Shown: one piece after another, positions 44,680-53,849 of the stretch
Layout: every line of letters starts with the position of its first letter
Numbering within the stretch: position 1 is the stretch's first letter
Assembly (NCBI GenBank): GCA_934436435.1
Contig: CAKSAN010000011.1
Span: 62,001-126,000 of the forward strand
Length of the DNA: 64,000 bases
Origin: an uncultured Acetatifactor sp.
GTDB taxonomy: Bacteria; Bacillota; Clostridia; Lachnospirales; Lachnospiraceae
Reading direction: 5' to 3'
Position numbers and translations under genes: made by a program
The notes under the pieces: model-generated
Told to the model about the DNA's origin: nothing
What the model saw: only the letters and a program-made list of their open reading frames with translations
The model's database searches: none

Positions 44680-45839
44680 TTCGCAGAAGTGCTGAAATGT
44701 CCCGGGGCATTCTGTCTGGCATAGCCTAAAAGCTCCAGTTCCATCAGCCCTCTGTTCAGTGCGGAAATGTCCGTGTATTCCCCCTTTTCCCAGAGTTCCC
44801 GCAATATGGTCTCCGAAGTCTTCGGCACAGGTTCCAGAAGTTCAAAGATCTTTTGCAGGGACTCTTTGGGCAATTTTACTTTTGTCATATTTTCGCCGTT
44901 CGCCCGCTTACTTTTCCGCCTTCTTTTTCCGTCCGCGGCTTCCGAAGAAAGTCCCTGTTTTTCCTCCCAGCCATTTAAGAATTCCTCCGCAAAGCTCTCT
45001 GGGGATAAAAACACTCCCGCCCCCTGCGTCAGCAGACGGTTGCAGCCGTCACTGAGTCTGTCCGTGATCCTGCCCGGCACCACATAGACGTCCTTTCCCT
45101 GTTCCAGCGCCATATCCACCGTAATTAAAGTACCACTCTTCTGTCTGGCCTCAATGACGATCAGGGCGTCCGACAGGCCGCTGACAATACGGTTTCTGGG
45201 CGGAAAATACTGGGGCAGAGGCTTTGTCCCCGGCGCATAGGTGGAAAGCAGGCCTCCCTTTTGCAACAATTCCTCGTAAAGCCTGCGATTCTGACTGGGA
45301 TAACAGATATCCACGCCGCAGCCCAATACCCCATAGGAGGTTCCTCCGGCAGAAAGTGCCGCCTGCTGGCTGATCCCGTCGATCCCTCTGGCCATGCCGC
45401 TGATAACCTGAATTCCCGCTTTTCCCAGATACCGTCCCAATTCCTCCGCCACATATCTGCCGTACTCCGAACATTCCCTGGCTCCGATGACCGCCACCGC
45501 CGGTTTTGCGGCCTCCGGCAGTTTTCCCCGGTAAAAAATGCCGTAAGGAGGATCCGGGATCTCAGCCAGCTTCTGTGGAAATCCGTCCTCCCCGCACAGT
45601 ACAAAATGGATCTGCTGTTCTGCCAGCCGTTCGTATTCCCGCTCCCATTCTCCGCTTTTCTTCTGCCGCTCCATGGCCTCCGCCACGGAAACGCTCACAC
45701 ACTCCCGTAAGGCTTCCGTCTCCGCCTCATATACCCCACGCGGGGAACCGAACCCTGCAAGCAGCTGCCCCGCCCGCACCCCGCCGATTGCCGGGACACT
45801 GCACATAAAATACGCATACCTTCTCTCTGCCTCTGTCAT
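44676..45839 (-). CDS. dprA: DNA-processing protein DprA (Smf)
   Basis: 387 residues. Binds incoming single-stranded DNA and loads RecA in transformation. N-terminal helical domain, then the Rossmann fold with VISGMARGIDGISQQAALSAGG and GVLGCGVDICYPSQNRRLYEELL, PPRNRIVSGLSDALIVIEARQKSGTLITVDMALEQGKDVYVVPG, and a C-terminal winged helix (about residues 320-385). Follows comM by 115 bases. Confidence 0.95.
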   Translation of the reverse strand: MTEAERRYAYFMCSVPAIGGVRAGQLLAGFGSPRGVYEAETEALRECVSVSVAEAMERQKKSGEWEREYERLAEQQIHFVLCGEDGFPQKLAEIPDPPYGIFYRGKLPEAAKPAVAVIGARECSEYGRYVAEELGRYLGKAGIQVISGMARGIDGISQQAALSAGGTSYGVLGCGVDICYPSQNRRLYEELLQKGGLLSTYAPGTKPLPQYFPPRNRIVSGLSDALIVIEARQKSGTLITVDMALEQGKDVYVVPGRITDRLSDGCNRLLTQGAGVFLSPESFAEEFLNGWEEKQGLSSEAADGKRRRKSKRANGENMTKVKLPKESLQKIFELLEPVPKTSETILRELWEKGEYTDISALNRGLMELELLGYARQNAPGHFSTSAN

Positions 45840-45954
45840 AAAATACCTGTTCCTTTCCCTATTTTACAGCCTGCCATTTTTCCGTTACTTTCGTTCCGGA
45901 TCCTGTCGTCTGTTTTCCTGCCGAATGCTTAAAATCCCCGGTTCCGGCACACAG

Positions 45955-47499
45955 TTAATTCCAATATGCCTCCGAGGGCCGGTAGCATGCCGCCTCCAGC
46001 AGATGTTCCCCGCAGATCTCTTCCCGTTCCTCCAGATCCGCTATGGTACGGGCGGTTTTCAGGATCCGGTGATAAGCTCTGGCACTGAGCTGTAAGGTAC
46101 TGTACAACTGTTCCATGACTTTCCGTTCCTCCTCTCCCAACGGACAGTACTGCTCCACCTGTGCAGCGCGGATATCCCCGTTAAAACGGCAGTCGGTTCC
46201 CGCAAAGCGTTCCGCTTGTCGTTTTCTGGCTCCCAGAATCTGTTTTCTCATATCCTCGCTGCTTCTCTGCCTTGTGTTTTTCTGCAGATGCAAAATATCC
46301 ACCGGGTGCAGTTCCACACACAGATCGATCCGGTCTAAGATCGGTCCGGATATTTTCCCCAGATATTTCTCGATCTGCGGCTGGGTGCAGCGGCACTTAT
46401 TCCGGTCCGGGAAGTATCCGCAGGGACAAGGATTCATGGCCGCTGCCAGAATAAAGTCCGACGGATAAGTGACCATCCCGGCACTTCTGGCAATCTGCAC
46501 CTTGTGTTCCTCCATGGGCTGCCGCATCCCGTCCAACACCGCTTTCTGGAATTCCGGCAGTTCATCCAGAAACAAGACACCCCGGTGAGCCAGAGACACC
46601 ATGCCGGGTCTGGGAATGCCGCTTCCCCCGCCGATCAGCGCCGCCTGTGTCACGGTATGATGGGGTGCATAAAAGGGTCTCCTTGTGATCAGGGCCTGTC
46701 CGGGCGGTAAAAGTCCCGCCACACTGAAGATTCCCGTCACTTCCAGACTTTCCTCCAGCGTCAGGGGCGGCAGGATCCCGGGGATCCGTCCGGCGATCAT
46801 GGATTTTCCCACTCCCGGCGGCCCCATCATCAGCAGATTGTGAAATCCCGCTGCGGCGATCTCTGCGCCCCGCTTGGCATTCTCCTGTCCCGCCACTTCC
46901 CGGAAATCCCCGGTATCCTGTCCGGTTCCTTCCTTCAGCAGATCTTCTGCCCGGATCCTGGGCTTGTACACCTTCTCGTCTTCTTCCTCCGGATGCGCCA
47001 GCGCTGCCGCCAGATCCCGTAAACATTTCACACCCCAGACCGTGACTCCGGGGATCACCGCCGCTTCCATGGCATTCTCCTGTGGCACCACCACCCGCAG
47101 GATCCCGCATTTTGCTGCCTCCCGTACCATGGGGAGCACGCCTTTTACCTTTTTGATCTCACCGTTTAAGCCCAATTCCCCCAAAAACAGGGTATCCTGC
47201 AACGTCGCTTCCTCCAAAAGCTCCATATCCCGCAACAGCCCTACCGCAATGGGAAGATCAAACGCCGTGCCGTCCTTGCGCCTGTCTGCCGGAGCCAGAT
47301 TCACGGTAATATGAGACGGTGGAATCTGGAAACCGGAATTCTTCATGGCCACGCACACTCTCTCCCGGGATTCCTTCACTTCCCCACCCAGGGATCCCAC
47401 CATCTGAAACGAGGGCAGCCCTCCCGCCAGATCCACCTCCACACGGACCAGATACGCCTGCAGGCCATAGACCGCAGCCGAACAAACTGTAGTAAACAT
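45955..47499 (-). CDS. comM: YifB/ComM family AAA+ ATPase (Mg-chelatase-like)
   Basis: 514 residues from ATG at 47499 (MFTTVCSAAVYGLQ), with a strong GGAGG; the frame runs 47 codons further upstream without a site. N-terminal Lon-like domain; Walker A MMGPPGVGKSMIAGRIPG; Walker B GVLFLDELPEF; a Cys-rich zinc-like cluster NPCPCGYFPDRNKCRC; C-terminal Mg-chelatase domain. In naturally competent bacteria ComM is a helicase that promotes branch migration in transformation. Usually next to dprA, as here. Confidence 0.93.
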   Translation of the reverse strand: MFTTVCSAAVYGLQAYLVRVEVDLAGGLPSFQMVGSLGGEVKESRERVCVAMKNSGFQIPPSHITVNLAPADRRKDGTAFDLPIAVGLLRDMELLEEATLQDTLFLGELGLNGEIKKVKGVLPMVREAAKCGILRVVVPQENAMEAAVIPGVTVWGVKCLRDLAAALAHPEEEDEKVYKPRIRAEDLLKEGTGQDTGDFREVAGQENAKRGAEIAAAGFHNLLMMGPPGVGKSMIAGRIPGILPPLTLEESLEVTGIFSVAGLLPPGQALITRRPFYAPHHTVTQAALIGGGSGIPRPGMVSLAHRGVLFLDELPEFQKAVLDGMRQPMEEHKVQIARSAGMVTYPSDFILAAAMNPCPCGYFPDRNKCRCTQPQIEKYLGKISGPILDRIDLCVELHPVDILHLQKNTRQRSSEDMRKQILGARKRQAERFAGTDCRFNGDIRAAQVEQYCPLGEEERKVMEQLYSTLQLSARAYHRILKTARTIADLEEREEICGEHLLEAACYRPSEAYWN

Positions 47500-47808
47500 A
47501 AAATACCTCCTTTTAAATGTTTTATTTATTATGGAAATAACAATGAAACAAAACAGAAACAGATAAAACGAATGACTCTGACACAAATAATCAGACTTAA
47601 CAAAACAATTCATACAATGGGTAATCATAAGAGCCCACACTGGGGCATTGAAACTACCGGAATCTTCTTAGAATTAATATCAGAAAATTTAAATGAAAAC
47701 GCCTTTTGACCAAAAAACCTCCGAAACCTCACCACATATTCGCAAAGCCGTGCGCTTCCTGCTGCGCTGTCTAGTCTGCTCCTATGTGGCCGGTTCCGGA
47801 TCATCACT
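47500..47808. other. Intergenic region between pilT and comM
   Basis: 309 bases with no convincing gene. An open frame of about 90 codons crosses it but has no ribosome-binding site and no protein-like pattern. It contains the hairpin at 47732-47789 beside pilT, an A/T-rich stretch, and the GGAGG site of comM. I did not find a confident promoter for comM in it. Confidence 0.6.
47732..47789. repeat. Hairpin-forming repeat downstream of pilT
   Basis: CCACATA (47732-47738) and TATGTGG (47783-47789) frame a region with internal GCGC and CGGCTTTGCGAA on the minus strand, the latter resembling the core of the 55033-55100 and 38214-38356 elements. A T6 run follows about 15 bases later on the minus strand, so it may end pilT transcription. 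Confidence 0.5.
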
Positions 47809-48861
47809 TTAAATTTTATTCTCCATGCTGTCGGGATCCTGTGCGAACTGGATCGCATGTTCCCTGTCGATCTTCCCTTCAAAGTACAACTGTACAATGG
47901 CCTCATCCATGGTGATCATTCCCAACTTACGGTTGGTCTGCATAACACTGGCCAGCTGGTGGGATTTGCCTTCTCGGATCAGGTTGCGGACCGCATGGTT
48001 GGCATGCATGACCTCAAAGGCTGCCACGCGGTGTTTGCCGTCCGCTGTGGGAATCAGCTGCTGGGAAACAACTGCCTCCAGAGTGTTGGACAACTGTACC
48101 CGGATCTGTTGCTGCTGGTGCGGCGGGAAGACATCGATCACACGGTCTACGGTGCTGGCGGCACCGATGGTATGTAAGGTAGACAGTACCAGGTGTCCGG
48201 TCTCCGCTGCCGTGATGGCCACACTGATGGTCTCGAAGTCACGCATCTCACCCACAAGAATGACATCCGGATCCTCACGAAGCGCTGCCCTTAAGGCATT
48301 GGCGTAATTATTGGAATCAATGCCGATCTCACGCTGGTTGACCATGGACATCTTATGCTGATGCAGATACTCGATAGGATCTTCCAGGGTAATGACATGA
48401 GCATCTCTGTTGTTATTGATCTTGTCAATGATGGCGGCAAGCGTGGTGGATTTACCGCTTCCGGTAGGTCCGGTGACCAGTACCAGGCCTCGTTTGCGCT
48501 GATACAGATCCACTACGGATTCCGGTACTCCCAGTTCCTCCGGAGAAGGCACCACGGTTCCCACCAGTCGGAATGCCAGAGCCACGGAACCTCTCTGCTT
48601 ATAGGCATTGACACGGTAACGTCCGCAGTTGGGAATAGAGAAAGACATATCGTATTCTCCCCGTTCCTCAAAGCGTTCTCTCTGTACTTCCGTCATAATA
48701 TTGACCAGAACCTCCAGGGTATCCGCCGGAAGCATTTTGGGATAATCCATGGTGATCAGATTACCGTTCACACGCATTTTCGGCGGAATGCCTACCGTAA
48801 GATGCACATCACTTGCTCCGGCTTCCTTGGCGGCTCTGAGTATTTCTTCAATTGTTGGCAT
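47809..48861 (-). CDS. pilT: Twitching-motility retraction ATPase PilT
   Basis: 350 residues, full length. N-terminal PAS-like domain, Walker A GPTGSGKSTTLAAI, His box TLHTIGAASTVDRVIDVFP, AIRNLIREGK-type motif (HAVRNLIREGKSHQL). Retracts type IV pili or drives DNA-uptake pili. It lies 9 bases after an HD-domain gene, with no other pilus genes nearby. Confidence 0.95.
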   Translation of the reverse strand: MPTIEEILRAAKEAGASDVHLTVGIPPKMRVNGNLITMDYPKMLPADTLEVLVNIMTEVQRERFEERGEYDMSFSIPNCGRYRVNAYKQRGSVALAFRLVGTVVPSPEELGVPESVVDLYQRKRGLVLVTGPTGSGKSTTLAAIIDKINNNRDAHVITLEDPIEYLHQHKMSMVNQREIGIDSNNYANALRAALREDPDVILVGEMRDFETISVAITAAETGHLVLSTLHTIGAASTVDRVIDVFPPHQQQQIRVQLSNTLEAVVSQQLIPTADGKHRVAAFEVMHANHAVRNLIREGKSHQLASVMQTNRKLGMITMDEAIVQLYFEGKIDREHAIQFAQDPDSMENKI

Positions 48862-48870
48862 AATTGCTCC

Positions 48871-49947
48871 TTACTGTTTTTTTAATATGTACCGGTTGTC
48901 CATGGTCTTCATGACATCCACGATCTGAATGTCCTCATTTCCGGGAAGGGCCAGATCTAAGATACTGTTATCCCGGAAACTTACCACCGTAGGCCGCAGC
49001 ACATTTTCTTCATTTTCATTCAATACCAGTGCTTTTTCTCCCGTACTGAGTTCCACACTGGCACCGGGCGGCAGGATATTGATGGAACGAATCAGCGCCC
49101 GCACCGTCTCCGGATCATATACCTCCGGATACTCTATAAATTCCTGGATCGCTTTTACTTCCGACTGTGCCGTTCCCTGCAGTGTCATGGCCGTGATCTC
49201 ATCATAACGGTTCGCCACCAGAAGTACATTAGCCCCGGCCAGCATTTTGTATTTGCTCTTCTCGCCGTCCTGGGGGAACATATCCAACTGTTTTCTGGCT
49301 GCCTGCTGGCAGATTCTGCGAATCCCCGGGCCGTCGGTGGCAAAGGCTTCTTCGATGATCCCGTAAGCTTCTTCCTGTGTCTCGCAGTTTCGCAGCATAT
49401 CCTCTTTGGAATAGGGTGCTCCGCAATACACATCGTCATGTTTCTTCACCTTTCCCATATCATGAAGAATCGCTGCACATACCGTATGATACTGTTCTTC
49501 CCGCCTGATATTCATCTCATGGGTAATCATGGCACAGAGTATTGCCACATTCAGGGAATGTCTGGAAACATAGTCCTCCAGGCTTCTCAGATTCTGGTAG
49601 AAATTGATCTTCTCATCCATATGGCCGTAATTGCGGAGGACCATATCCGCGATCGCCTGGGTCCTGCTCTGCTTCCTGGTCTTCAGAATACGATCCAGTT
49701 CCTCCTCAATCTCACCGACAGCCTTGATCTGGAACCGCTCGAACTCCAGATCTTCCTGCGTCAGAGGCGGAAGGGGTTCTGCCGGTTCCAGTACATAGAC
49801 ACCCATCAGGCCGAAATTGCGTATACTTTCGATGGCCTGTAATGACAAAAGGGAATTTCTGTCAAACAAAAGAATGCTCTTCTTATTATAAACAGGTCTT
49901 GCCAGCCGCATTCCCGTCTTTAAATCTTCCGTTCTCACAAAATGCAT
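48871..49947 (-). CDS. HD-domain phosphodiesterase-like protein (degenerate HD-GYP)
   Basis: About 358 residues from ATG at 49947 (MHFVRTEDLKTGM), with GGGGG seven bases upstream. N-terminal DUF3391-like segment; a central HD domain with H in EDYVSRHSLNVAILCAM and HDMGK, then ANRYDEITAM; a C-terminal beta segment (ILPPGASVELSTGEKALV). This matches HD-GYP proteins in outline, but I do not see the GYP signature, so catalysis of c-di-GMP is uncertain. It forms an operon with pilT. Confidence 0.8.
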   Translation of the reverse strand: MHFVRTEDLKTGMRLARPVYNKKSILLFDRNSLLSLQAIESIRNFGLMGVYVLEPAEPLPPLTQEDLEFERFQIKAVGEIEEELDRILKTRKQSRTQAIADMVLRNYGHMDEKINFYQNLRSLEDYVSRHSLNVAILCAMITHEMNIRREEQYHTVCAAILHDMGKVKKHDDVYCGAPYSKEDMLRNCETQEEAYGIIEEAFATDGPGIRRICQQAARKQLDMFPQDGEKSKYKMLAGANVLLVANRYDEITAMTLQGTAQSEVKAIQEFIEYPEVYDPETVRALIRSINILPPGASVELSTGEKALVLNENEENVLRPTVVSFRDNSILDLALPGNEDIQIVDVMKTMDNRYILKKQ

Positions 49948-49983
49948 CTTTTGTCCCCCCATCTTACGTCACTTATAAAAATA

Positions 49984-50012
49984 AATATATCACAGTGTTC
50001 CGTAATTGACAA
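49984..50012 (-). promoter_or_regulatory. Promoter of the HD-domain gene and pilT
   Basis: Minus strand TTGTCA (50007-50012) and TATATT (49984-49989) with a 17-base spacer, 36 bases before the start codon. Confidence 0.7.
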
Positions 50013-50020
50013 GGTGATGT

Positions 50021-50656
50021 TTAGTCCTCGCGAAGCTCCTCCGCCAGCTTATGCAGTGCTCTTTTTTCCATGCGGGAAACATAGCTTCTGGAGATTCCCA
50101 GCACATCTCCCACTTCCTGCTGCGTATGCTCCTTGTATCCCAGAATCCCATAGCGCATCACCAGGATCCGGTATTCCCGCTCTGTAAGGCACCGGTCCAG
50201 TGCCAGGAACAGACGCTTTATATTTCTTCCCAGCTCCAGATCCTCCACCACATCTTTTTGTTTTTCTTCGATGACATCCAGCAGATGGATGGCATTTCCT
50301 TCCTTATCCTGACCGATGGGTTCGTATAATGAGACTTCCCTGGAAAGTTTTTTGCGGCTGCGAAGCATCATCAATAGTTCATTGTCAATACATCTGCACG
50401 CATAGGTAGCAAGTCTCCCCTTTCCGGAATCAAAGGAATTCACCGCCTTGATCAGTCCGATACATCCGATGGAGATCAGATCCTCCATGTCTTCCTCTAC
50501 ATTCTGGTATTTTTTGGCAATGTGCGCGACCAGACGTAAGTTCCTCTCCACCAGGATCTCTTTCGCCTGTCTGGATTCTTCCACGGTACCTTCCCTGAGC
50601 AAACGGATATAATACGCTTCTTCTCCTGCGGTTAATGGCTGCTGAAAGGTCTTCAA
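50021..50656 (-). CDS. sigK: Sporulation sigma factor SigK (without pro-sequence)
   Basis: 211 residues. Late mother-cell sigma factor of sporulation. Region 2 (RNLRLVAHIAKKYQN...EDLISIGCIGLIKAVNSFDSGKGRLATYACRCIDNELLMML) and region 4 (HTQQEVGDVLGISRSYVSRMEKRALHKL) are those of SigK. B. subtilis pro-SigK starts with about 20 extra hydrophobic residues; here the frame begins near the mature start (MKTFQQPLTAGEE), with a stop upstream, so processing may not be needed. Not interrupted by any skin-type element. Confidence 0.9.
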   Translation of the reverse strand: MKTFQQPLTAGEEAYYIRLLREGTVEESRQAKEILVERNLRLVAHIAKKYQNVEEDMEDLISIGCIGLIKAVNSFDSGKGRLATYACRCIDNELLMMLRSRKKLSREVSLYEPIGQDKEGNAIHLLDVIEEKQKDVVEDLELGRNIKRLFLALDRCLTEREYRILVMRYGILGYKEHTQQEVGDVLGISRSYVSRMEKRALHKLAEELRED

Positions 50657-50667
50657 AAAATCCCTCC

Positions 50668-50709
50668 GTGGACAGTTGCTTATGATAGTTTATGTGATTT
50701 TCTGTCCAC
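50668..50709. promoter_or_regulatory. 8-bp inverted repeat just upstream of sigK
   Basis: GTGGACAG (50668-50675) and CTGTCCAC (50702-50709) are perfect inverse copies 26 bases apart, ending 12 bases before the sigK start. Between them lies CATAAACT, one base away from the SigE -10 consensus CATACAMT, but no matching -35 was found. Could be an operator or an mRNA stem hiding the ribosome site. Confidence 0.4.
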
Positions 50710-50735
50710 AAGTGCCTGTCAGTCTCCCACGTTCC

Positions 50736-51899
50736 TCAGAATAAAAACTGTGCCATCACGTAATTGCTCAGATCCAGTCCTCTCTTGGTCAGTGTCAGGA
50801 ACCTCTCCTCTTTTCCGTTATCCTCCTCCGCTTTCACCGCCAGCAGTCCGTCCGCCACATTCCGGGCAATGACCTCCCCGTAGACCTCCTCCGGACTTTT
50901 ACCGTACTGTTTTTCAAAAGCATCATACGGCACTCCCTTTGTCAGCCGCAGTCCCAGAAACATGGTCTCCTCCATCTGTTCCTGCACTGTAAGTACCTGT
51001 TCTGCCTCCCGGCAGTCCAGCGGATGTGCCAGATAAGCGTTAAGATCTCTTCCGTTCTGAAACCGCACGTTATCGATCAGAGAGGCAGCACCGATGCCAA
51101 ACCCCAGATAATCTCTGCGTATCCAGTAACCCACATTGTGTCTGCATTCCTGCCCTTTGGTGGCATAATTGGAGATCTCATACCGGTGAAACCCGTACCC
51201 TGCCAGCACCTCTATGGTCTCCTCATACATGGCCCGCTCCGTATCCTCCTCCGGCAGGGGCAGTTCTCCTCTGTCCGCCATGGCTGCGAAAGGAGTTCCC
51301 TCCTCCACGATCAGACTGTAGGCAGAAATATGCTGTGGCATGGGCTCCAGATGCAGTACTTTTTCCAGCGTGTTCCTATAGCTTGCCAGCGTCTGTCCCG
51401 GCAGTCCGCTCATGACATCCACATTGATATTCGTAAAGCCTGCCTCCACCGCTTCCCGGTACACCTGACAGAAGCCGTCAAAATCGTGGATCCTGCCCAG
51501 AAACTTCAATTCCTGCGTCTGGGCCGACTGCATGCCGATGCTGAGACGGTTGATCCCCGCCCCGTAAAAATCCCGAAGTTTCTGCGCCGTGGCCGTACCC
51601 GGGTTGACTTCCATGGTGATCTCCGCATCCTGTGCCAGCACAAACTGCTCTCTTATGCGGTTCATCAGCTCTCCGATCTGTTCCCCGGACAACAAAGACG
51701 GTGTGCCTCCGCCGATAAATATACTCGTGACAACACGATCCCTGTAATCCTTTGCCCTTCCCCCGATCTCTGCAAAAAGTGCAGCCATATAGGCTTCCCT
51801 TGTCTGCTCCGTGGCAGGGGCAGACAGGAAATCACAATAGCTGCACTTTCTTACGCAAAAGGGAATATGAATGTATAATTCCAGTTCCTTTTGATTCAT
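50736..51899 (-). CDS. hemW: Radical SAM heme chaperone HemW
   Basis: 387 residues from ATG at 51899 (MNQKELELYIHIPFC), with GAGGAG upstream. The radical-SAM CxxxCxxC cluster is in CVRKCSYCDF near residue 15, followed by the GGGTPS motif. Despite its similarity to HemN, HemW is a heme-binding protein, not a coproporphyrinogen oxidase. It follows lepA by 21 bases, as in many Firmicutes. Confidence 0.93.
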   Translation of the reverse strand: MNQKELELYIHIPFCVRKCSYCDFLSAPATEQTREAYMAALFAEIGGRAKDYRDRVVTSIFIGGGTPSLLSGEQIGELMNRIREQFVLAQDAEITMEVNPGTATAQKLRDFYGAGINRLSIGMQSAQTQELKFLGRIHDFDGFCQVYREAVEAGFTNINVDVMSGLPGQTLASYRNTLEKVLHLEPMPQHISAYSLIVEEGTPFAAMADRGELPLPEEDTERAMYEETIEVLAGYGFHRYEISNYATKGQECRHNVGYWIRRDYLGFGIGAASLIDNVRFQNGRDLNAYLAHPLDCREAEQVLTVQEQMEETMFLGLRLTKGVPYDAFEKQYGKSPEEVYGEVIARNVADGLLAVKAEEDNGKEERFLTLTKRGLDLSNYVMAQFLF

Positions 51900-51920
51900 A
51901 TTACTCCTCAAATTACCTCA

Positions 51921-53738
51921 TCAGTTTTTGTCATCCAGCTTCAGGACACTCATAAATGCCTTCTGTGGAATCTCTACATTTCCGAACTGACGCATACGCT
52001 TTTTACCCTCTTTCTGCTTCTCCAGCAGCTTCTTCTTACGGGTAATATCACCGCCGTAACATTTCGCCAGTACATCCTTACGCATGGCTTTTACCGTCTC
52101 TCTGGCAATGACCTTGCCGCCGATGGCTGCCTGAATAGGGATCTCAAAGAGGTGTCTGGGGATCTCGTCCTTCAGCTTTTCGCACATCTTACGGCCTCTC
52201 TCGTAGGCGGAATCCGCGCAGACAATAAAGGACAGGGCATCCACTTCCTCACGGTTGATAAGGATGTCCAGCTTCACCAGATTGGATCTCTCGTAACCCT
52301 TCAGGTCATAGTCGAAGGAAGCATAGCCGCGGGAACGGGATTTTAACGCATCAAAGAAATCATAAATGATCTCGTTTAAGGGCAGTTCGTATTTTAACAG
52401 TGCTCTGGTGCCCTCGATATATTCCATACCGAGATATTTGCCCCGGCGCTCCTGACACAATTCCATGATGGAACCGATAAACTCGGAAGTCACCATGATC
52501 TCTGCATTTACCACCGGCTCTTCCATATATTCGATCTCAGAAGGATCCGGCAGATTGGAAGGATTGGTCAGTTCGATCACTTCCCCGTTGGTCTTGTGTA
52601 CCTTATAGACAACGCCGGGGGCGGTGGTCACCAGATCCAGATTGTACTCTCTCTCCAGACGCTCCTGAATGATCTCCAGATGTAACAGTCCCAAAAATCC
52701 GCAGCGGAAACCGAAGCCCAGTGCCACGGAAGTCTCCGGCTCATAGAACAGGGACGCATCATTTAACTGTAATTTTTCCAGTGCATCTCTCAGATCCGGA
52801 TACTTGGAACCGTCTGCGGGATACAGTCCGCAGTATACCATGGACTGCACCTTTTTATAACCGGGCAGGGGCTCTGCACAGGGATTGTTGTCATCCGTCA
52901 CAGTGTCACCCACTGCGGTGTCCTTTACATTTTTAATGGAAGCGGTAATATAACCTACCATTCCGGCGGAAAGCTCGTCACAGGGAATAAACTGTCCCGC
53001 TCCGAAATAACCGACTTCCACGACTTCTTCCTTCGCTCCGGTAGCCATCATGCGGATCATGGTGCCCTTTTTCACCGTGCCTTCCATGACACGGCAGAAA
53101 ATAATAACTCCCTTATAGGAATCATATACGGAGTCGAAGATCAGTGCCTGCAGGGGATTGTCCGGATTCCCCTTGGGAGCCGGGATCTTTTTCACGATCT
53201 GCTCTAAGACTTCCTCGATACCGATACCGTTTTTCGCGGAAATTAACGGTGCATCCTGTGCCTCGATGCCGATGACATCCTCGATCTCTTCAATGACTCT
53301 CTGGGGATCCGCGCTGGGCAGATCGATCTTGTTGATGACCGGGAAGACATCCAGATCATGGTCCAGTGCCAGATAGACATTGGCCAGTGTCTGTGCCTCG
53401 ATGCCCTGTGCCGCGTCCACTACCAGAATGGCGCCGTCGCAGGCCGCCAGAGAGCGGCTGACCTCATAATTGAAGTCCACATGGCCCGGAGTGTCAATCA
53501 GGTTGAAAATATATTCTTCTCCGTCCTGTGCTTTATATACGGTACGCACGGCCTGTGCTTTGATGGTGATACCACGTTCTCTCTCCAGATCCATGTTGTC
53601 CAGGACCTGTGCCTGCATCTCTCTGCTGGTGAGCAGACCGGTCTTCTCGATGATACGGTCTGCCAGAGTGGATTTGCCGTGATCTATGTGTGCCACAATA
53701 CAAAAATTGCGGATCTTGCTCTGGTCTATTGCTGCCAT
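51921..53738 (-). CDS. lepA: Elongation factor 4 (LepA)
   Basis: 605 residues from ATG at 53738 ([12 protein letters not shown]), with AAAGGA seven bases upstream. G1 [25 protein letters not shown] and [10 protein letters not shown] motifs and the LepA-specific C-terminal domain ([22 protein letters not shown]) are clear. Back-translocation/ribosome biogenesis GTPase. Confidence 0.97.
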   Translation of the reverse strand: MAAIDQSKIRNFCIVAHIDHGKSTLADRIIEKTGLLTSREMQAQVLDNMDLERERGITIKAQAVRTVYKAQDGEEYIFNLIDTPGHVDFNYEVSRSLAACDGAILVVDAAQGIEAQTLANVYLALDHDLDVFPVINKIDLPSADPQRVIEEIEDVIGIEAQDAPLISAKNGIGIEEVLEQIVKKIPAPKGNPDNPLQALIFDSVYDSYKGVIIFCRVMEGTVKKGTMIRMMATGAKEEVVEVGYFGAGQFIPCDELSAGMVGYITASIKNVKDTAVGDTVTDDNNPCAEPLPGYKKVQSMVYCGLYPADGSKYPDLRDALEKLQLNDASLFYEPETSVALGFGFRCGFLGLLHLEIIQERLEREYNLDLVTTAPGVVYKVHKTNGEVIELTNPSNLPDPSEIEYMEEPVVNAEIMVTSEFIGSIMELCQERRGKYLGMEYIEGTRALLKYELPLNEIIYDFFDALKSRSRGYASFDYDLKGYERSNLVKLDILINREEVDALSFIVCADSAYERGRKMCEKLKDEIPRHLFEIPIQAAIGGKVIARETVKAMRKDVLAKCYGGDITRKKKLLEKQKEGKKRMRQFGNVEIPQKAFMSVLKLDDKN

Positions 53739-53775
53739 ACTACTGTCCTTTCCTGACATATTCTTACGTCTGACA

Positions 53776-53805
53776 ATTGTAGCATAAATTCCGCATTCTT
53801 GTCTA
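53776..53805 (-). promoter_or_regulatory. Promoter of lepA-hemW
   Basis: Minus strand TAGACA (53800-53805) and TACAAT (53776-53781) with an 18-base spacer. Confidence 0.6.
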
Positions 53806-53849
53806 TGTTTTTACTTCGATTCCTTGTCTTATCCCGCTTTTATGTACCG

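Noticed and set aside
47625..47906. A 93-codon minus-strand frame overlapping the end of pilT
   Set aside because: No ribosome site, overlaps pilT in another frame, and covers a hairpin repeat.
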